Source of the DNA: Escarpia spicata
Taxonomy: Eukaryota; Annelida; Polychaeta; Sabellida; Siboglinidae
Direction: 5' to 3'
DNA length: 64,000 nt
NCBI GenBank assembly: GCA_963995525.1
Contig: OZ023207.1
Span: 33,924,681 to 33,988,680 of the forward strand
The translations under genes were made by a program, and so were the position numbers. This document shows positions 1 to 30,180 of the stretch, piece after piece (position 1 is the stretch's first letter; each line of letters starts with the position of its first letter). The notes under the pieces were generated by a model. The model was not told the DNA's origin. It did not search any database and worked only from the letters and a program-made list of their open reading frames with translations.

Positions 1-3000
1 TTTACTTTACTCTGAGGGCTAAGTACGGGGTACATCTCTCTCTACTACCTTTACTTTACTCTGAGGGCCAAGTACAGGGTACATCTCTCTCTACTACCTT
101 TACTTTACTCTGAGGGCTAAGTACGGGGTACATCTCTCTTTACTACCTTTACTTTACTCTGAGGGCTAAGTATGGGGTACATCTCTCTTTACTACCTTTT
201 CTTTACTCTGAGGGCTAAGTACGGGGTACATCTCTGTTTACTACCTTTACTTTACTCTGAGGGCTAAGTACGGGGTACATCTCTGTTTACTACCTTTACT
301 TTACTCTGAGGGCTAAGTACGGGGTACATCTCTGTTTACTACCTTTACTTTACTCTGAGGGCTAAGTACGGGGTACATCTCTGTTTACTACCTTTACTTT
401 ACTCTGAGGGCTAAGTATGGGGTACATCTCTCTTTACTACCTTTACTTTACTCTGAGGGCTAAGTATGGGGTACATCTCTCCTTACTACCTTTACTTTAC
501 TCTGAGGGCTAAGTATGGGGTACATCTCTCTTTACTACCTTTACTTTACTCTGAGGGCTAAGTATGGGGTACATCTCTCTTTACTACCTTTACTTTACTC
601 TGAGGGCTAAGTATGGGGTACATCTCTGTTTACTACCTTTACTTTACTCTGAGGGCTAAGTACGGGGTACATCTCTCTTTACTACCTTTACTTTACTCTG
701 TGGGCTAAGTATGGGGTACATCTCTCTTTACTACCTTTACTTTACTCTGAGGGCTAAGTACGGGGTACATCTCTCTCTACTACCTTTACTTTACTCTGAG
801 GGCCAAGTACAGGGTACATCTCTCTCTACTACCTTTACTTTACTCTGAGGGCTAAGTACGGGGTACATCTCTCTTTACTACCTTTACTTTACTCTGAGGG
901 CTAAGTATGGGGTACATCTCTCTTTACTACCTTTTCTTTACTCTGAGGGCTAAGTACGGGGTACATCTCTGTTTACTACCTTTACTTTACTCTGAGGGCT
1001 AAGTACGGGGTACATCTCTGTTTACTACCTTTACTTTACTCTGAGGGCTAAGTATGGGGTACATCTCTCCTTACTACCTTTACTTTACTCTGAGGGCTAA
1101 GTACGGGGTACATCTCTCTTTACTACCTTTACTTTACTCTGAGGGCTAAGTATGGGGTACATCTCTGTTTACTACCTTTACTTTACTCTGAGGGCTAAGT
1201 ATGGGGTACATCTCTCTTTACTACCTTTACTTTACTCTGAGGGCTAAGTATGGGGTACATCTCTCCTTACTACCTTTACTTTACTCTGAGGGCTAAGTAC
1301 GGGGTACATCTCTCTTTACTACCTTTACTTTACTCTGAGGGCTAAGTATGGGGTACATCTCTGTTTACTACCTTTACTTTACTCTGAGGGCTAAGTACGG
1401 GGTACATCTCTCCTTACTACCTTTACTTTACTCTGAGGGCTAAGTACGGGGTACATCTCTCTTTACTACCTTTACTTTACTCTGAGGGCTAAGTATGGGG
1501 TACATCTCTGTTTACTACCTTTACTTTACTCTGAGGGCTAAGTATGGGGTACATCTCTCTTTACTACCTTTACTTTACTCTGAGGGCTAAGTATGGGGTA
1601 CATCTCTCTTTACTACCTTTACTTTACTCTGAGGGCTAAGTATGGGGTACATCTCTCTTTACTACCTTTACTTTACTCTGAGGGCTAAGTATGGGGTACA
1701 TCTCTCTTTACTACCTTTACTTTACTCTGAGGGCGAAGTACGGGGTACATCTCTCTTTACTACCTTTACTTTACTCTGAGGGCTAAGTATGGGGTACATC
1801 TCTCTTTACTACCTTTACTTTACTCTGAGGGCTAAGTATGGGGTACATCTCTCTTTACTACCTTTACTTTACTCTGAGGGCTAAGTACGGGGTACATCTC
1901 TCTTTACTACCTTTACTTTACTCTGAGGGCTAAGTATGGGGTACATCTCTCTTTACTACCTTTACTTTACTCTGTGGGCTAAGTATGGGGTACATCTCTC
2001 TTTACTACCTTTACTTTACTCTGAGGGCTAAGTATGGGGTACATCTCTCTTTACTACCTTTACTTTACTCTGTGGGCTAAGTATGGGGTACATCTCTCTT
2101 TACTACCTTTACTTTACTCTGAGGGCTAAGTATGGGGTACATCTCTCTTTACTACCTTTACTTTACTCTGAGGGCTAAGTATGGGGTACATCTCTCTTTA
2201 CTACCTTTACTTTACTCTGAGGGCTAAGTACGGGGTACATCTCTCTTTACTACCTTTACTTTATTCTGAGGGCTAAGTATGGGGTACATCTCTCCTTACT
2301 ACCTTTACTTTACTCTGAGGGCTAAGTACGGGGTACATCTCTCTTTACTACCTTTACTTTACTCTGAGGGCTAAGTATGGGGTACATCTCTCTTTACTAC
2401 CTCTACTTTACTCTGAGGGCTAAGTACGGGGTACATCTCTCTTTACTACCTTTACTTTACTCTGAGGGCTAAGTATGGGGTACATCTCTGTTTACTACCT
2501 TTACTTTACTCTGAGGGCTAAGTACGGGGTACATCTCTCTTTACTACCTTTACTTTACTCTGAGGGCTAAGTACGGGGTACATCTCTCTTTACTACCTTT
2601 ACTTTACTCTGAGGGCTAAGTACGGGGTACATCTCTCTTTACTACCTTTACTTTACTCTGAGGGCTAAGTACGGGGTACATCTCTCTTTACTACCTTTAC
2701 TTTACTCTGAGGGCTAAGTACGGGGTACATCTCTCTTTACTACCTTTACTTTACTCTGAGGGCTAAGTACGGGGTACATCTCTCTTTACTACCTTTACTT
2801 TACTCTGAGGGCTAAGTACGGGGTACATCTCTCTTTACTACCTTTACTTTACTCTGAGGGCTAAGTATGGGGTACATCTCTCTTTACTACCTTTACTTTA
2901 CTCTGTGGGCTAAATATGGGGTACATCTCTCTTTACTACCTTTACTTTACTCTGAGGGCTAAGTATGGGGTACATCTCTGTTTACTACCTTTACTTTACT

Positions 3001-6000
3001 CTGAGGGCTAAGTATGGGGTACATCTCTCTTTACTACCTTTACTTTACTCTGAGGGCTAAGTACGGGGTACATCTCTCTCTACTACCTTTACTTTACTCT
3101 GAGGGCCAAGTACAGGGTACATCTCTCTCTACTACCTTTACTTTACTCTGAGGGCTAAGTACGGGGTACATCTCTCTTTACTACCTTTACTTTACTCTGA
3201 GGGCTAAGTATGGGGTACATCTCTCTTTACTACCTTTTCTTTACTCTGAGGGCTAAGTACGGGGTACATCTCTGTTTACTACCTTTACTTTACTCTGAGG
3301 GCTAAGTACGGGGTACATCTCTGTTTACTACCTTTACTTTACTCTGAGGGCTAAGTACGGGGTACATCTCTGTTTACTACCTTTACTTTACTCTGAGGGC
3401 TAAGTACGGGGTACATCTCTGTTTACTACCTTTACTTTACTCTGAGGGCTAAGTATGGGGTACATCTCTCTTTACTACCTTTACTTTACTCTGAGGGCTA
3501 AGTATGGGGTACATCTCTCCTTACTACCTTTACTTTACTCTGAGGGCTAAGTATGGGGTACATCTCTCTTTACTACCTTTACTTTACTCTGAGGGCTAAG
3601 TATGGGGTACATCTCTCTTTACTACCTTTACTTTACTCTGAGGGCTAAGTATGGGGTACATCTCTGTTTACTACCTTTACTTTACTCTGAGGGCTAAGTA
3701 CGGGGTACATCTCTCTTTACTACCTTTACTTTACTCTGTGGGCTAAGTATGGGGTACATCTCTCTTTACTACCTTTACTTTACTCTGAGGGCTAAGTACG
3801 GGGTACATCTCTCTCTACTACCTTTACTTTACTCTGAGGGCCAAGTACAGGGTACATCTCTCTCTACTACCTTTACTTTACTCTGAGGGCTAAGTACGGG
3901 GTACATCTCTCTTTACTACCTTTACTTTACTCTGAGGGCTAAGTATGGGGTACATCTCTCTTTACTACCTTTTCTTTACTCTGAGGGCTAAGTACGGGGT
4001 ACATCTCTGTTTACTACCTTTACTTTACTCTGAGGGCTAAGTACGGGGTACATCTCTGTTTACTACCTTTACTTTACTCTGAGGGCTAAGTATGGGGTAC
4101 ATCTCTCCTTACTACCTTTACTTTACTCTGAGGGCTAAGTACGGGGTACATCTCTCTTTACTACCTTTACTTTACTCTGAGGGCTAAGTATGGGGTACAT
4201 CTCTGTTTACTACCTTTACTTTACTCTGAGGGCTAAGTATGGGGTACATCTCTCTTTACTACCTTTACTTTACTCTGAGGGCTAAGTATGGGGTACATCT
4301 CTCCTTACTACCTTTACTTTACTCTGAGGGCTAAGTACGGGGTACATCTCTCTTTACTACCTTTACTTTACTCTGAGGGCTAAGTATGGGGTACATCTCT
4401 GTTTACTACCTTTACTTTACTCTGAGGGCTAAGTACGGGGTACATCTCTCCTTACTACCTTTACTTTACTCTGAGGGCTAAGTACGGGGTACATCTCTCT
4501 TTACTACCTTTACTTTACTCTGAGGGCTAAGTATGGGGTACATCTCTGTTTACTACCTTTACTTTACTCTGAGGGCTAAGTATGGGGTACATCTCTCTTT
4601 ACTACCTTTACTTTACTCTGAGGGCTAAGTATGGGGTACATCTCTCTTTACTACCTTTACTTTACTCTGAGGGCTAAGTATGGGGTACATCTCTCTTTAC
4701 TACCTTTACTTTACTCTGAGGGCTAAGTATGGGGTACATCTCTCTTTACTACCTTTACTTTACTCTGAGGGCGAAGTACGGGGTACATCTCTCTTTACTA
4801 CCTTTACTTTACTCTGAGGGCTAAGTATGGGGTACATCTCTCTTTACTACCTTTACTTTACTCTGAGGGCTAAGTATGGGGTACATCTCTCTTTACTACC
4901 TTTACTTTACTCTGAGGGCTAAGTACGGGGTACATCTCTCTTTACTACCTTTACTTTACTCTGAGGGCTAAGTATGGGGTACATCTCTCTTTACTACCTT
5001 TACTTTACTCTGTGGGCTAAGTATGGGGTACATCTCTCTTTACTACCTTTACTTTACTCTGAGGGCTAAGTATGGGGTACATCTCTCTTTACTACCTTTA
5101 CTTTACTCTGTGGGCTAAGTATGGGGTACATCTCTCTTTACTACCTTTACTTTACTCTGAGGGCTAAGTATGGGGTACATCTCTCTTTACTACCTTTACT
5201 TTACTCTGAGGGCTAAGTATGGGGTACATCTCTCTTTACTACCTTTACTTTACTCTGAGGGCTAAGTACGGGGTACATCTCTCTTTACTACCTTTACTTT
5301 ACTCTGAGGGCTAAGTATGGGGTACATCTCTCTTTACTACCTTTACTTTACTCTGTGGGCTAAGTATGGGGTACATCTCTCTTTACTACCTTTACTTTAC
5401 TCTGAGGGCTAAGTATGGGGTACATCTCTCTTTACTACCTTTACTTTACTCTGAGGGCTAAGTATGGGGTACATCTCTCTTTACTACCTTTACTTTACTC
5501 TGAGGGCTAAGTACGGGGTACATCTCTCTTTACTACCTTTACTTTACTCTGAGGGCTAAGTATGGGGTACATCTCTCTTTACTACCTTTACTTTACTCTG
5601 AGGGCTAAGTATGGGGTACATCTCTCTTTACTACCTTTACTTTACTCTGAGGGCTAAGTACGGGGTACATCTCTCTTTACTACCTTTACTTTACTCTGTG
5701 GGCTAAGTATGGGGTACATCTCTCTTTACTACCTTTACTTTACTCTGAGGGCTAAGTACGAGGTACATCTCTCTTTACTACCTTTACTTTACTCTGAGGG
5801 CTAAGTATGGGGTACATCTCTCTTTACTACCTTTACTTTACTCTGAGGGCTAAGTATGGGGTACATCTCTCTTTACTACCTTTACTTTACTCTGTGGGCT
5901 AAGTATGGGGTACATCTCTCTTTACTACCTTTACTTTACTCTGAGGGCTAAGTATGGGGTACATCTCTCTTTACTACCTTTACTTTACTCTGAGGGCTAA

Positions 6001-6586
6001 GTATGGGGTACATCTCTCTTTACTACCTTTACTTTACTCTGAGGGCTAAGTACGGGGTACATCTCTCTTTACTACCTTTACTTTACTCTGAGGGCTAAGT
6101 ATGGGGTACATCTCTCTTTACTACCTTTACTTTACTCTGAGGGCTAAGTACGGGGTACATCTCTCTTTACTACCTTTACTTTACTCTGAGGGCTAAGTAT
6201 GGGGTACATCTCTCTTTACTACCTTTACTTTACTCTGAGGGCTAAGTATGGGGTACATCTCTCTTTACTACCTTTACTTTACTCTGAGGGCTAAGTATGG
6301 GGTACATCTCTCTTTACTACCTTTACTTTACTCTGAGGGCTAAGTATGGGGTACATCTCTCTTTACTACCTTTACTTTACTCTGAGGGCTAAGTATGGGG
6401 TACATCTCTCTTTACTACCTTTACTTTACTCTGAGGGCTAAGTATGGGGTACATCTCTCTTTACTACCTTTACTTTACTCTGAGGGCTAAGTACGGGGTA
6501 CATCTCTCTTTACTACCTTTACTTTACTCTGAGGGCTAAGTACGGGGTACATCTCTCTTTACTACCTTTACTTTACTCTGAGGGCT
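1..6586. repeat. 49-bp minisatellite, about 134 copies
   Basis: A continuous array of a 49-bp unit starting TTTACTTTACTCTGAGGGCT, with few point variants (tacgggg/tatgggg, ctctttac/ctgtttac/ctccttac, gagggc/gtgggc). It has higher-order structure. A rare variant with gggccaag and tacaggg occurs at 65, 800, 3103 and 3838, that is, spacings of 735 bp (15 units) and 3038 bp (62 units). Positions 1 to about 2250 recur almost unchanged from 3039 to about 5290. It lies in the intron upstream of the first NALCN exon in the window, and no coding sequence is visible in it. Confidence 0.97.
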
Positions 6587-6805
6587 TCAAAAACAACCGA
6601 CCATCCTAGTTCCAACAGGGCACTTCACTTGCAAGATGTAAAGCAGCAATGGTTGACACTAATATGATATTCTAAACAACATGTTTTGATAAGAAAACAA
6701 TTGACACTTCAGAAGAATCATTCCAATAAATTACATCAATTCACATATAAAAATAAGCCTTTTTTATTAATTAATTAAAAATATACCTCTTTTTGCGATT
6801 ATATA
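6587..6805. other. unique intron sequence
   Basis: AT-rich single-copy intron sequence between the 49-bp array and the exon-edge array. No exon or element is recognised. Confidence 0.6.
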
Positions 6806-7104
6806 CTACCCTGAAGACACTAATGTTGACGGTGCTGGTGTCATGTCATTGTAGGCTACCCTGAAGACACTAATGTTGACAGTGCTGGTGTCATGTCATT
6901 GTAGGCTACCCTGAAGACACTAATGTTGACAGTGCTGGTGTCATGTCATTGTAGGCTACCCTGAAGACACTAATGTTGACAGTGCTGGTGTCATGTCATT
7001 GTAGGCTACCCTGAAGACACTAATGTTGACAGTGCTGGTGTCATGTCATTGTAGGCTACCCTGAAGACACTAATGTTGACAGTGCTGGTGTCATGTCATT
7101 GTAG
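6806..7104 (+). repeat. 50-bp array copying a NALCN exon 5' edge and its acceptor
   Basis: About six tandem 50-bp units precede the exon that starts at 7105. Each unit holds the first 38 coding bases of that exon (from gctaccctgaag to gctggtgtc) plus 12 bases ending cattgtag, the 3' splice site. Unit starts are at 6855, 6905, 6955, 7005 and 7055, with a first partial unit near 6806 that lacks the acceptor. The real exon at 7105 carries the same bases and then continues into unique coding sequence. Because 50 is not a multiple of three, use of the acceptor at 7054 would shift the frame and hit TGA after 20 codons. Confidence 0.93.
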
Positions 7105-23772
<16,668 letters not shown>

Positions 23773-24924
23773 TCATGCGGCATGCAGCTGTCGTGGTTTG
23801 ATAGGATTTGTCACAGCATTTAACAGAATCGGGTCAATGAAAAATGGACATGACATATTGATGTTAATAAGTACGTCGATGTTGGTGTCAAGAACAGAAG
23901 TGTCACTGTGTGATGACAGTGACACAACATTGTGACATGTGTTGGAAGATGGTACATGATGAAATTTAATTTGAAGGTAAAATCTACAAGTTTGAGGAAG
24001 TGAAGATCTCTATAGTTTGTTATGTCGGTGACTGTGACGGAACTTCACCAAGACAGTACTTCAGTGAGAATTTGTACTTCACAGTACTTCAGTTAGTGTT
24101 GTGTTTGCTGATCCTGTATGTTGATTGTGTGGCATTTGTGTCATGTTATACATTTAGTATATGTTAGCATTCTATTTATGATATCGTTCAAATGATGCTT
24201 CCTAGTCATCAAAAGTTTTAGTTGGTTTCTAGTCAACTATTTATCAGCCAGTTTTATTTTAGGCAGTATTTGTTACTATTTATTAACTAGTCAGTATTTG
24301 TTTTTTATATATTTATTCTAGTTATTTATGCTTTACGGTAGTTATTTGTTGTGTGTATATGTATATTAAACAGGCATTGTTTTAAAATGACCATGTTGTT
24401 CTGTGCCAAATGTACACAGTTTCCCTATACTTGCATATACGTATATGTCATATAAATGTATCTACTCAGCGTAGATATTCCTAAGCATATTTATACACAT
24501 ATACAGAGGATGTCGCAAATAAATACTCCAGAAATAAGAAACATTTACCATCAGACTACAGCCATGAGACTAGTCCGTCCAACTTTAGGGTTAGCAGTAA
24601 CTGTAGAGACAAAATGTAATCTCTGTCTTTCTATTTATCATCAAGTTTCCATGTTGTATTTTATGCCAAGATAAATTTATCTCCTTAAAAGATTAAGGTG
24701 CTGCTGATGTCATGTACAATTATGTTAACTAGTTACACAATTTATGTGAATGGTTCAACTCACATATACAGTGTATATTGTTGATTGGTAATAAATGTGA
24801 TAGTTTTGTTTACATGCTTCTTCATTCTACTTTTCATACAAGTGGCTGCTGTGAGATTGTTTGTCTTGTTGAAAGGTTTTCAATTGATGTATCCGTCGTG
24901 TGACCAGTTGCCAAGTGAGAGTGT
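23773..24924 (+). other. probable NALCN 3' UTR and flank
   Basis: AT-rich DNA without coding potential. Candidate polyadenylation signals aataaa lie at 24518-24523 and 24790-24795. The second is followed by a gt-rich stretch (tgtgatagttttgttt). Which is used cannot be decided here. Confidence 0.55.
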
Positions 24925-25035
24925 CAAGCCATCAAGAATAGGATGCTGAACGTGTCGAGTGTCAAGCCATCAAGAATAGGATGCTGAACGTGTCGAGTGT
25001 CAAGCCATCAAGAATAGGATGCTGAACGTGTCGAG
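24925..25035. repeat. 38-bp tandem repeat, 3 copies
   Basis: The unit contains gtgtcaagccatcaagaata and ggatgctgaacgtgtcga. It leads directly into the 27-bp array. Confidence 0.9.
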
Positions 25036-28000
25036 TGTACAACAGTGTGAGGATGTGTGTGTGATCTACAACAGTGTGAGGATGTGTGTGATCTACAACA
25101 GTGTGAGGATGTGTGTGATCTACAACAGTGTGAGGATGTGTGTGTGATCTACAACAATGTGAGGATGTGTGTGATCTACAACAGTGTGAGGATGTGTGTG
25201 ATCTACAACAGTGTGAGGATGTGTGTGATCTACAACAGTGTGAGGATGTGTGTGATCTACAACAGTGTGAGGATGTGTGTGATCTACAACAGTGTGAGGA
25301 TGTGTGTGTGATCTACAACAGTGTGAGGATGTGTGTGATCTACAACAGAGTGAGGATGTGTGTGATCTACAACAGTGTGAGGATGTGTGTGATCTACAAC
25401 AGTGTGAGGATGTGTGTGATCTACAACAGTGTGGGGATGTGTGTGATCTACAACAGTGTGAGGATGTGTGTGATCTACAACAGAGTGAGGATGTGTGTGA
25501 TCTACAACAGTGTGGGGATGTGTGTGATCTACAACAGAGTGAGGATGTGTGTGATCTACAACAGTGTGGGGATGTGTGTGATCTACAACAGTGTGAGGAT
25601 GTGTGTGATCTACAACAGTGTGGAGATGTGTGTGATCTACAACAATGTGAGGATGTGTGTGATCTACAACAGTGTGGGGATGTATGTGATCTACAACAGT
25701 GTGAGGATGTGTGTGATCTACAACAGTGTGAGGATGTGTGTGATCTACAACAGTGTGAGGATGTGTGTGATCTACAACAATGTGAGGATGTGTGTGATCT
25801 ACAACAGTGAGGATAAGTGTGATCTACAACAATGTGAGGATGTGTGTGATCTACAACAATGTGAGGAAGTATGTGATCTACAACAATGTGAGGATGTGTG
25901 TGATCTACAACAGTGTGGGGATGTGTGTGATCTACAACAGTTTAGGGATGTGTGTGTGATCTACAACAGTGTGAGGATGTGTGTGATTTACAACAGTGAG
26001 GATGTGTGTGATCACAACAGTGTGAGGATGTGTGTGATCTACAACAATGTGAAGATGTGTGTGATCTACAACAGTGAGGTAGTGTGTGATCTACAACAGT
26101 TTGGGGATGTTTGCGATCTACAACAGTGTGAGGATGTGTGTGATCTACAACAGTGAGGATGAGTGTGATCACAACAGTGTGAGGATGTGTGTGATCTACA
26201 ACAGTGTGAGGATGTGTGTGATCTACAACAGTGTGAGGATGTGTGTGATCTACTACATTGTGAGGAAGTGTGTGATCTACAACAATGTGAGGATGTGTGT
26301 GATCTACAACAGTGTGAGGATGTGTGTGATCTACAACAGTGTGAGGATGTGTGTGATCTACAACAGAGTGAGGATGTGTGTGATCTACAACAATGTGAGG
26401 AAGTGTGTGATCTACAACAATGTGAGTATGTGTGTGATCTACAACAATGTGAGGATGTGTGTGATCTACAACAGTGTGAGGATGTGTGTGATCTACAACA
26501 GTGTGGGGATGTGTGTGATCTACAACAGTGTGGGGATGTGTGTGATCTACAACAGTGTGGGGATGTGTGTGATCTACAACAATATGAGGATGTGTGTGAT
26601 CTACAACAGTGTGAGGATGTGTGTGATCTACAACAGTGTGACGATGTGTGTGATCTACAACAATGTGAGGATGTGTGTGATCTACAACAGTGTGGGGATG
26701 TGTGATCTACAACAGTGTGGGGATGTGTGTGATCTACAACAGTTTGGGGATGTGTGTGTGATCTACAACAGTGTGAGGATGTGTGTGATTTACAACAGTG
26801 AGGATGTGTGTGATCACAACAGTGTGAGGATGTGTGTGATCTACAACAATGTGAAGATGTGTGTGATCTACAACAGTGAGGTAGTGTGTGATATTCAACA
26901 GTGAGGATGTGTGTGATCTACAACAATGAGGATATGTGTGATCTACAACAGTTTGGGGATGTTTGCGATCTACAACAGTGTGAGGATGTGTGTGATCTAC
27001 AACAGTGAGGATGAGTGTGATCACAACAGTGTGAGGATGTGTGTGATCTACAACAGTGTGAGGATGTGTGTGCTCTACAACAGTGTGAGGATGTGTGTGC
27101 TCTACAACAGTGTGAGGATGTGTGTGATCTACAACATTGTGAGGAAGTGTGTGATCTACAACAATGTGAGGATGTGTGTGATCTACAACAGTGAGGATGT
27201 GTGTGATCTACAACAGTGTGAGGATGTGTGTGATCTACAACAGAGTGAGGATGTGTGTGATCTACAACAGTGTGAGGATGTGTGTGATCTACAACAGTGT
27301 GAGGATGTGTGTGATCTACAACAGAGTGAGGATGTGTGTGATCTACAACAGTGTGAGGATGTGTGTGATCTACAACAATGTGAGGATGTGTGTGATCTAC
27401 AACAGAGTGAGGATGTGTGTGATCTACAACAATGTGAGGATGTGTGTGATCTACAACAATGTGAGGATGTGTGTGATCTACAACAGTGTGAGGATGTGTG
27501 TGATCTACAACAGTGTGAGGATGTGTGTGATCTACAACAGTGTGGGGATGTGTGTGATCTACAACAGTGTGGGGATGTGTGTGATCTACAACAGTGTGAG
27601 GATGTGTGTGATCTACAACAGTGTGGGGATGTGTGTGATCTACAACAGTGTGAGGATGTGTGTGATCTACAACAGTGTGAGGATGTGTGTGATCTACAAC
27701 AGTGTGAGGATGTGTGTGATCTACAACAGTGTGAGGATGTGAGTGATCTACAACAGTGTGGGGATGTGTGTGTGATCTACAACAGTGTGAGGATGTGTGT
27801 GATCTACAAGTGTGGGGATGTGTGTGATCTACAACAGTGTGAGGATGTGTGTGATCTACAACAGTGTGAGGATGTGTGTAATCTACAACAGTGTGAGGAT
27901 GTGTGTGATCTACAAGTGTGGGGATGTGTGTGATCTACAACAGTGTGAGGATGTGTGTGATCTACAACAGTGTGAGGATGTGTGTGTGATCTACAACAGT

Positions 28001-28070
28001 GTGAGGATGTGTGTGATCTACAAGTGTGGGGATGTGTGTTATCTACAACAGTGTGAGGATATGTATGATC
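25036..28070. repeat. 27-bp minisatellite, about 110 copies
   Basis: The unit is gtgtgaggatgtgtgtgatc plus tacaaca, with frequent a/g variants. A distinctive block (gatttacaacagtgag, then gatcacaacag, then gaggtagtgtgtgat) at about 25,960-26,170 recurs at about 26,760-27,010. This shows an internal duplication of about 0.8 kb. Nine codons per unit give open frames that are not genes. Intergenic, between NALCN and ATG3. Confidence 0.96.
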
Positions 28071-28201
28071 TAGCAGATGTTAAACCGCCCTAGTAGTGTA
28101 GTGTACCTCTAATTTATATTACTATTATCAACGTTTTTGACAAGGCAAAGAATGACGGAAGTCGTGTATAATTAAATGTTGATTATGATGTACGCAAACT
28201 A

Positions 28202-29422
28202 CAGTAAACCTCGCCTAAGTCGGATTCAATCGGACCGAGTGATTTAATCCGAGTTCGCAAAAATCCGACTTAGCCGAAGACATACCCCAGCGCCAAAGTC
28301 TACTCTCTAAAAGCCCTTAGGTAACTGTGAATAACGCTTGAAAGTGACTGGATACTGCGGTAATTCTACATATGTTGATGTCCACAAGCAACATACAACG
28401 TTATGCAGTATTAGAACAGTTCTGTTCTTCATTTTGGCTCGAATCTCTAAGGTTATAGCTTGGTACTTTTTATCGATTGTAAATGTCAGTCATCTTCTAT
28501 ATCATGATAATGGCCTCTACTTGCCAGTCAACTCTTCGATTTCACAAGCGTCAAACCAGATTGTCTTAATTAGCATGTGTGCCGCTGAGTTTTGTTATCT
28601 TATCTTCTAACACCGAGACTTCGTCGCCTTCATCATCGCTCAATAAACCAACCGTCTGCGTTGGGGTGTTGTATGGTTTCACTGATCTGCTAGTTATTTG
28701 GAGTAACCAACGTTTCTGCTGTCTCGTCCACATCAACACAGTCGTCCATTGCGCAAACAACATCTCCACACATCTCGTGGAGCTTCTTCCGTACATTTTT
28801 GAACGAAGGCGCTGATTCGTCTTCATCATCGTCTTGACGCTTAACACATTTAAACGAATCCCGTTTGTGTAGAAGTTTAGAAGTGTTTCCGGTTTCAGTT
28901 TGTTCCATCCACGCTGGTTTCAGGGCAATGACGACGTCCAACATAGTTCAACTTCTTGAGAAAATGGTGCGACTCCTTCTGATGCCTCTAGTCTCCTGGT
29001 GGCTAGGGTGTACCGGTGATGAAACATCATGTTCTTGGTTATACCAGCATCCATTGGCATGGTGATGCTAGTTGTATTAGACGATCGAGCGAAGACGTGA
29101 CGCCTACGTACGTTGCTGTGGCTTTCTGGATTATTTTTTTGGAATAGCCGTTTCACTTTTTGTTTCATGTGGTATATATACTCCAGGCAACCAAGTGATT
29201 TGGTTGAATATTCCGATCCGACTTAGGCGAGGAAAAACACATTATCTTGGATCAAATTGACCGACTCAATTATTCCGAGTTATGCGAAGATCCGACTTAC
29301 ATAATCCGACTTAGACGAAGATTTTTATGGGAAATACATTACAAATCAACCGTTCCTCGGAATTCTGTCCGAGGTGAGCGACGATCCGACTTAGGCGAAT
29401 TCGACTTAGGCGAGGTTTACTG
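28202..29422 (-). mobile_element. pogo/Tigger-like DNA transposon relic with TA duplication
   Basis: The 5' end CAGTAAACCTCGCCTAAGTC (28202 on) is matched in inverted form at the other end (to 29422; 21 bases perfect), with TA on both outer sides. Sub-terminal copies of ccgacttaggcga occur between 29214 and 29400. The minus strand keeps the C-terminal part of a DDE transposase in shifted frames: ITMPMDAGITKNMMFHHRY, ASEGVAPFSQEVELCW, LDVVIALKPAWMEQTE and an acidic tail. The catalytic front half is gone, so it is non-autonomous. Confidence 0.85.
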
Positions 29423-29579
29423 TACAATGTTGGATCCATCAGTTAACTAAATGTCCGACTCCTAGTTTTCATAGTCCAAAAAACAGTGTTTAGCATTTGA
29501 TAAACCATCACCCTCATACTCGTTATGTTTTGATGTTCACAATCGCATATGCAGTAATACCTTTCACTCATTAGGTGAA

Positions 29580-29850
29580 GTGATTGTGATTGTCGGAAAC
29601 AGAATGAGATGGGCGAGACATGTACAAAGAATGGGTGAAGACAAATTGCCCAAAAGAGCATGGAAAATAGAAGAGGGTGGCAGAAGACGGAGAGGAAGAC
29701 CAAGGCTGGACGACATCATAAAACGAGACCTGGGGAGGGCTGGCGTGAACAACCATGAATGGATGGCCATTGCGGACGAGAGAAAGAGGTGGAAGGAACT
29801 GATAAGAAAAGTAGAAGCTGCCAAGTGACGTGAAATCCACCCCGCAAAGG
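29580..29850 (+). mobile_element. LINE C-terminal tail fragment
   Basis: The + strand encodes RMRWARHVQRMGEDKLPKRA, then GRRRRGRPRLDDIIKRDLGR and KRWKELIRKVEAAK before a TGA. This basic tail is typical of LINE ORF2 ends. The bases after its stop (gccaagtgacgtgaaatcca...) resemble the unit of the 48-bp array at 41332-42033. Confidence 0.7.
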
Positions 29851-29959
29851 GGAGAAGAAGGTGAAATGATTGTATATTTAGCAAACCATGGTAAAGATCA
29901 ATGCAGGAGATTTTGAACGAAGACTAAACAATCTGTGACTGTTGTTTATCTTCCATTCT

Positions 29960-30180
29960 TCTTCGTAGATCACTCTAGACGGGAACACCTGTCACCATCA
30001 CAAATGATGCTCTCCTCCTCAGTACCGCGAGATCATGTAGTTTCTCATTCAGGGGGTGTCCTCTGGCCACGATGCCACCTGTGGCCATCCTGTAGTGGGC
30101 AGTGCTGAAGTAGGCGCTCCTGTGTTTCATAGGAGCACATCTTGGACTGGCCGAGATGTGATCTTGTTTTGTTGTAGAGA
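29960..30180 (-). mobile_element. possible LINE C-terminal fragment
   Basis: The minus strand reads ETQERLLQHCPLQDGHRWHR in one frame and HPLNEKLHDLAVLRRRASFV in another. The order resembles the Cys/His tail of RNase-H-type or related LINEs (EHLLQxCP..., then LREKLYGD...). Frames are broken. Confidence 0.4.

Noticed and set aside
1..6586. CRISPR-like regular repeats
   Set aside because: Units are contiguous with no unique spacers, and the context is an animal intron.
25057..28093. Several overlapping frames of 80-338 codons
   Set aside because: Frames through the 27-bp array with nine-codon periodicity in more than one frame. Not genes.
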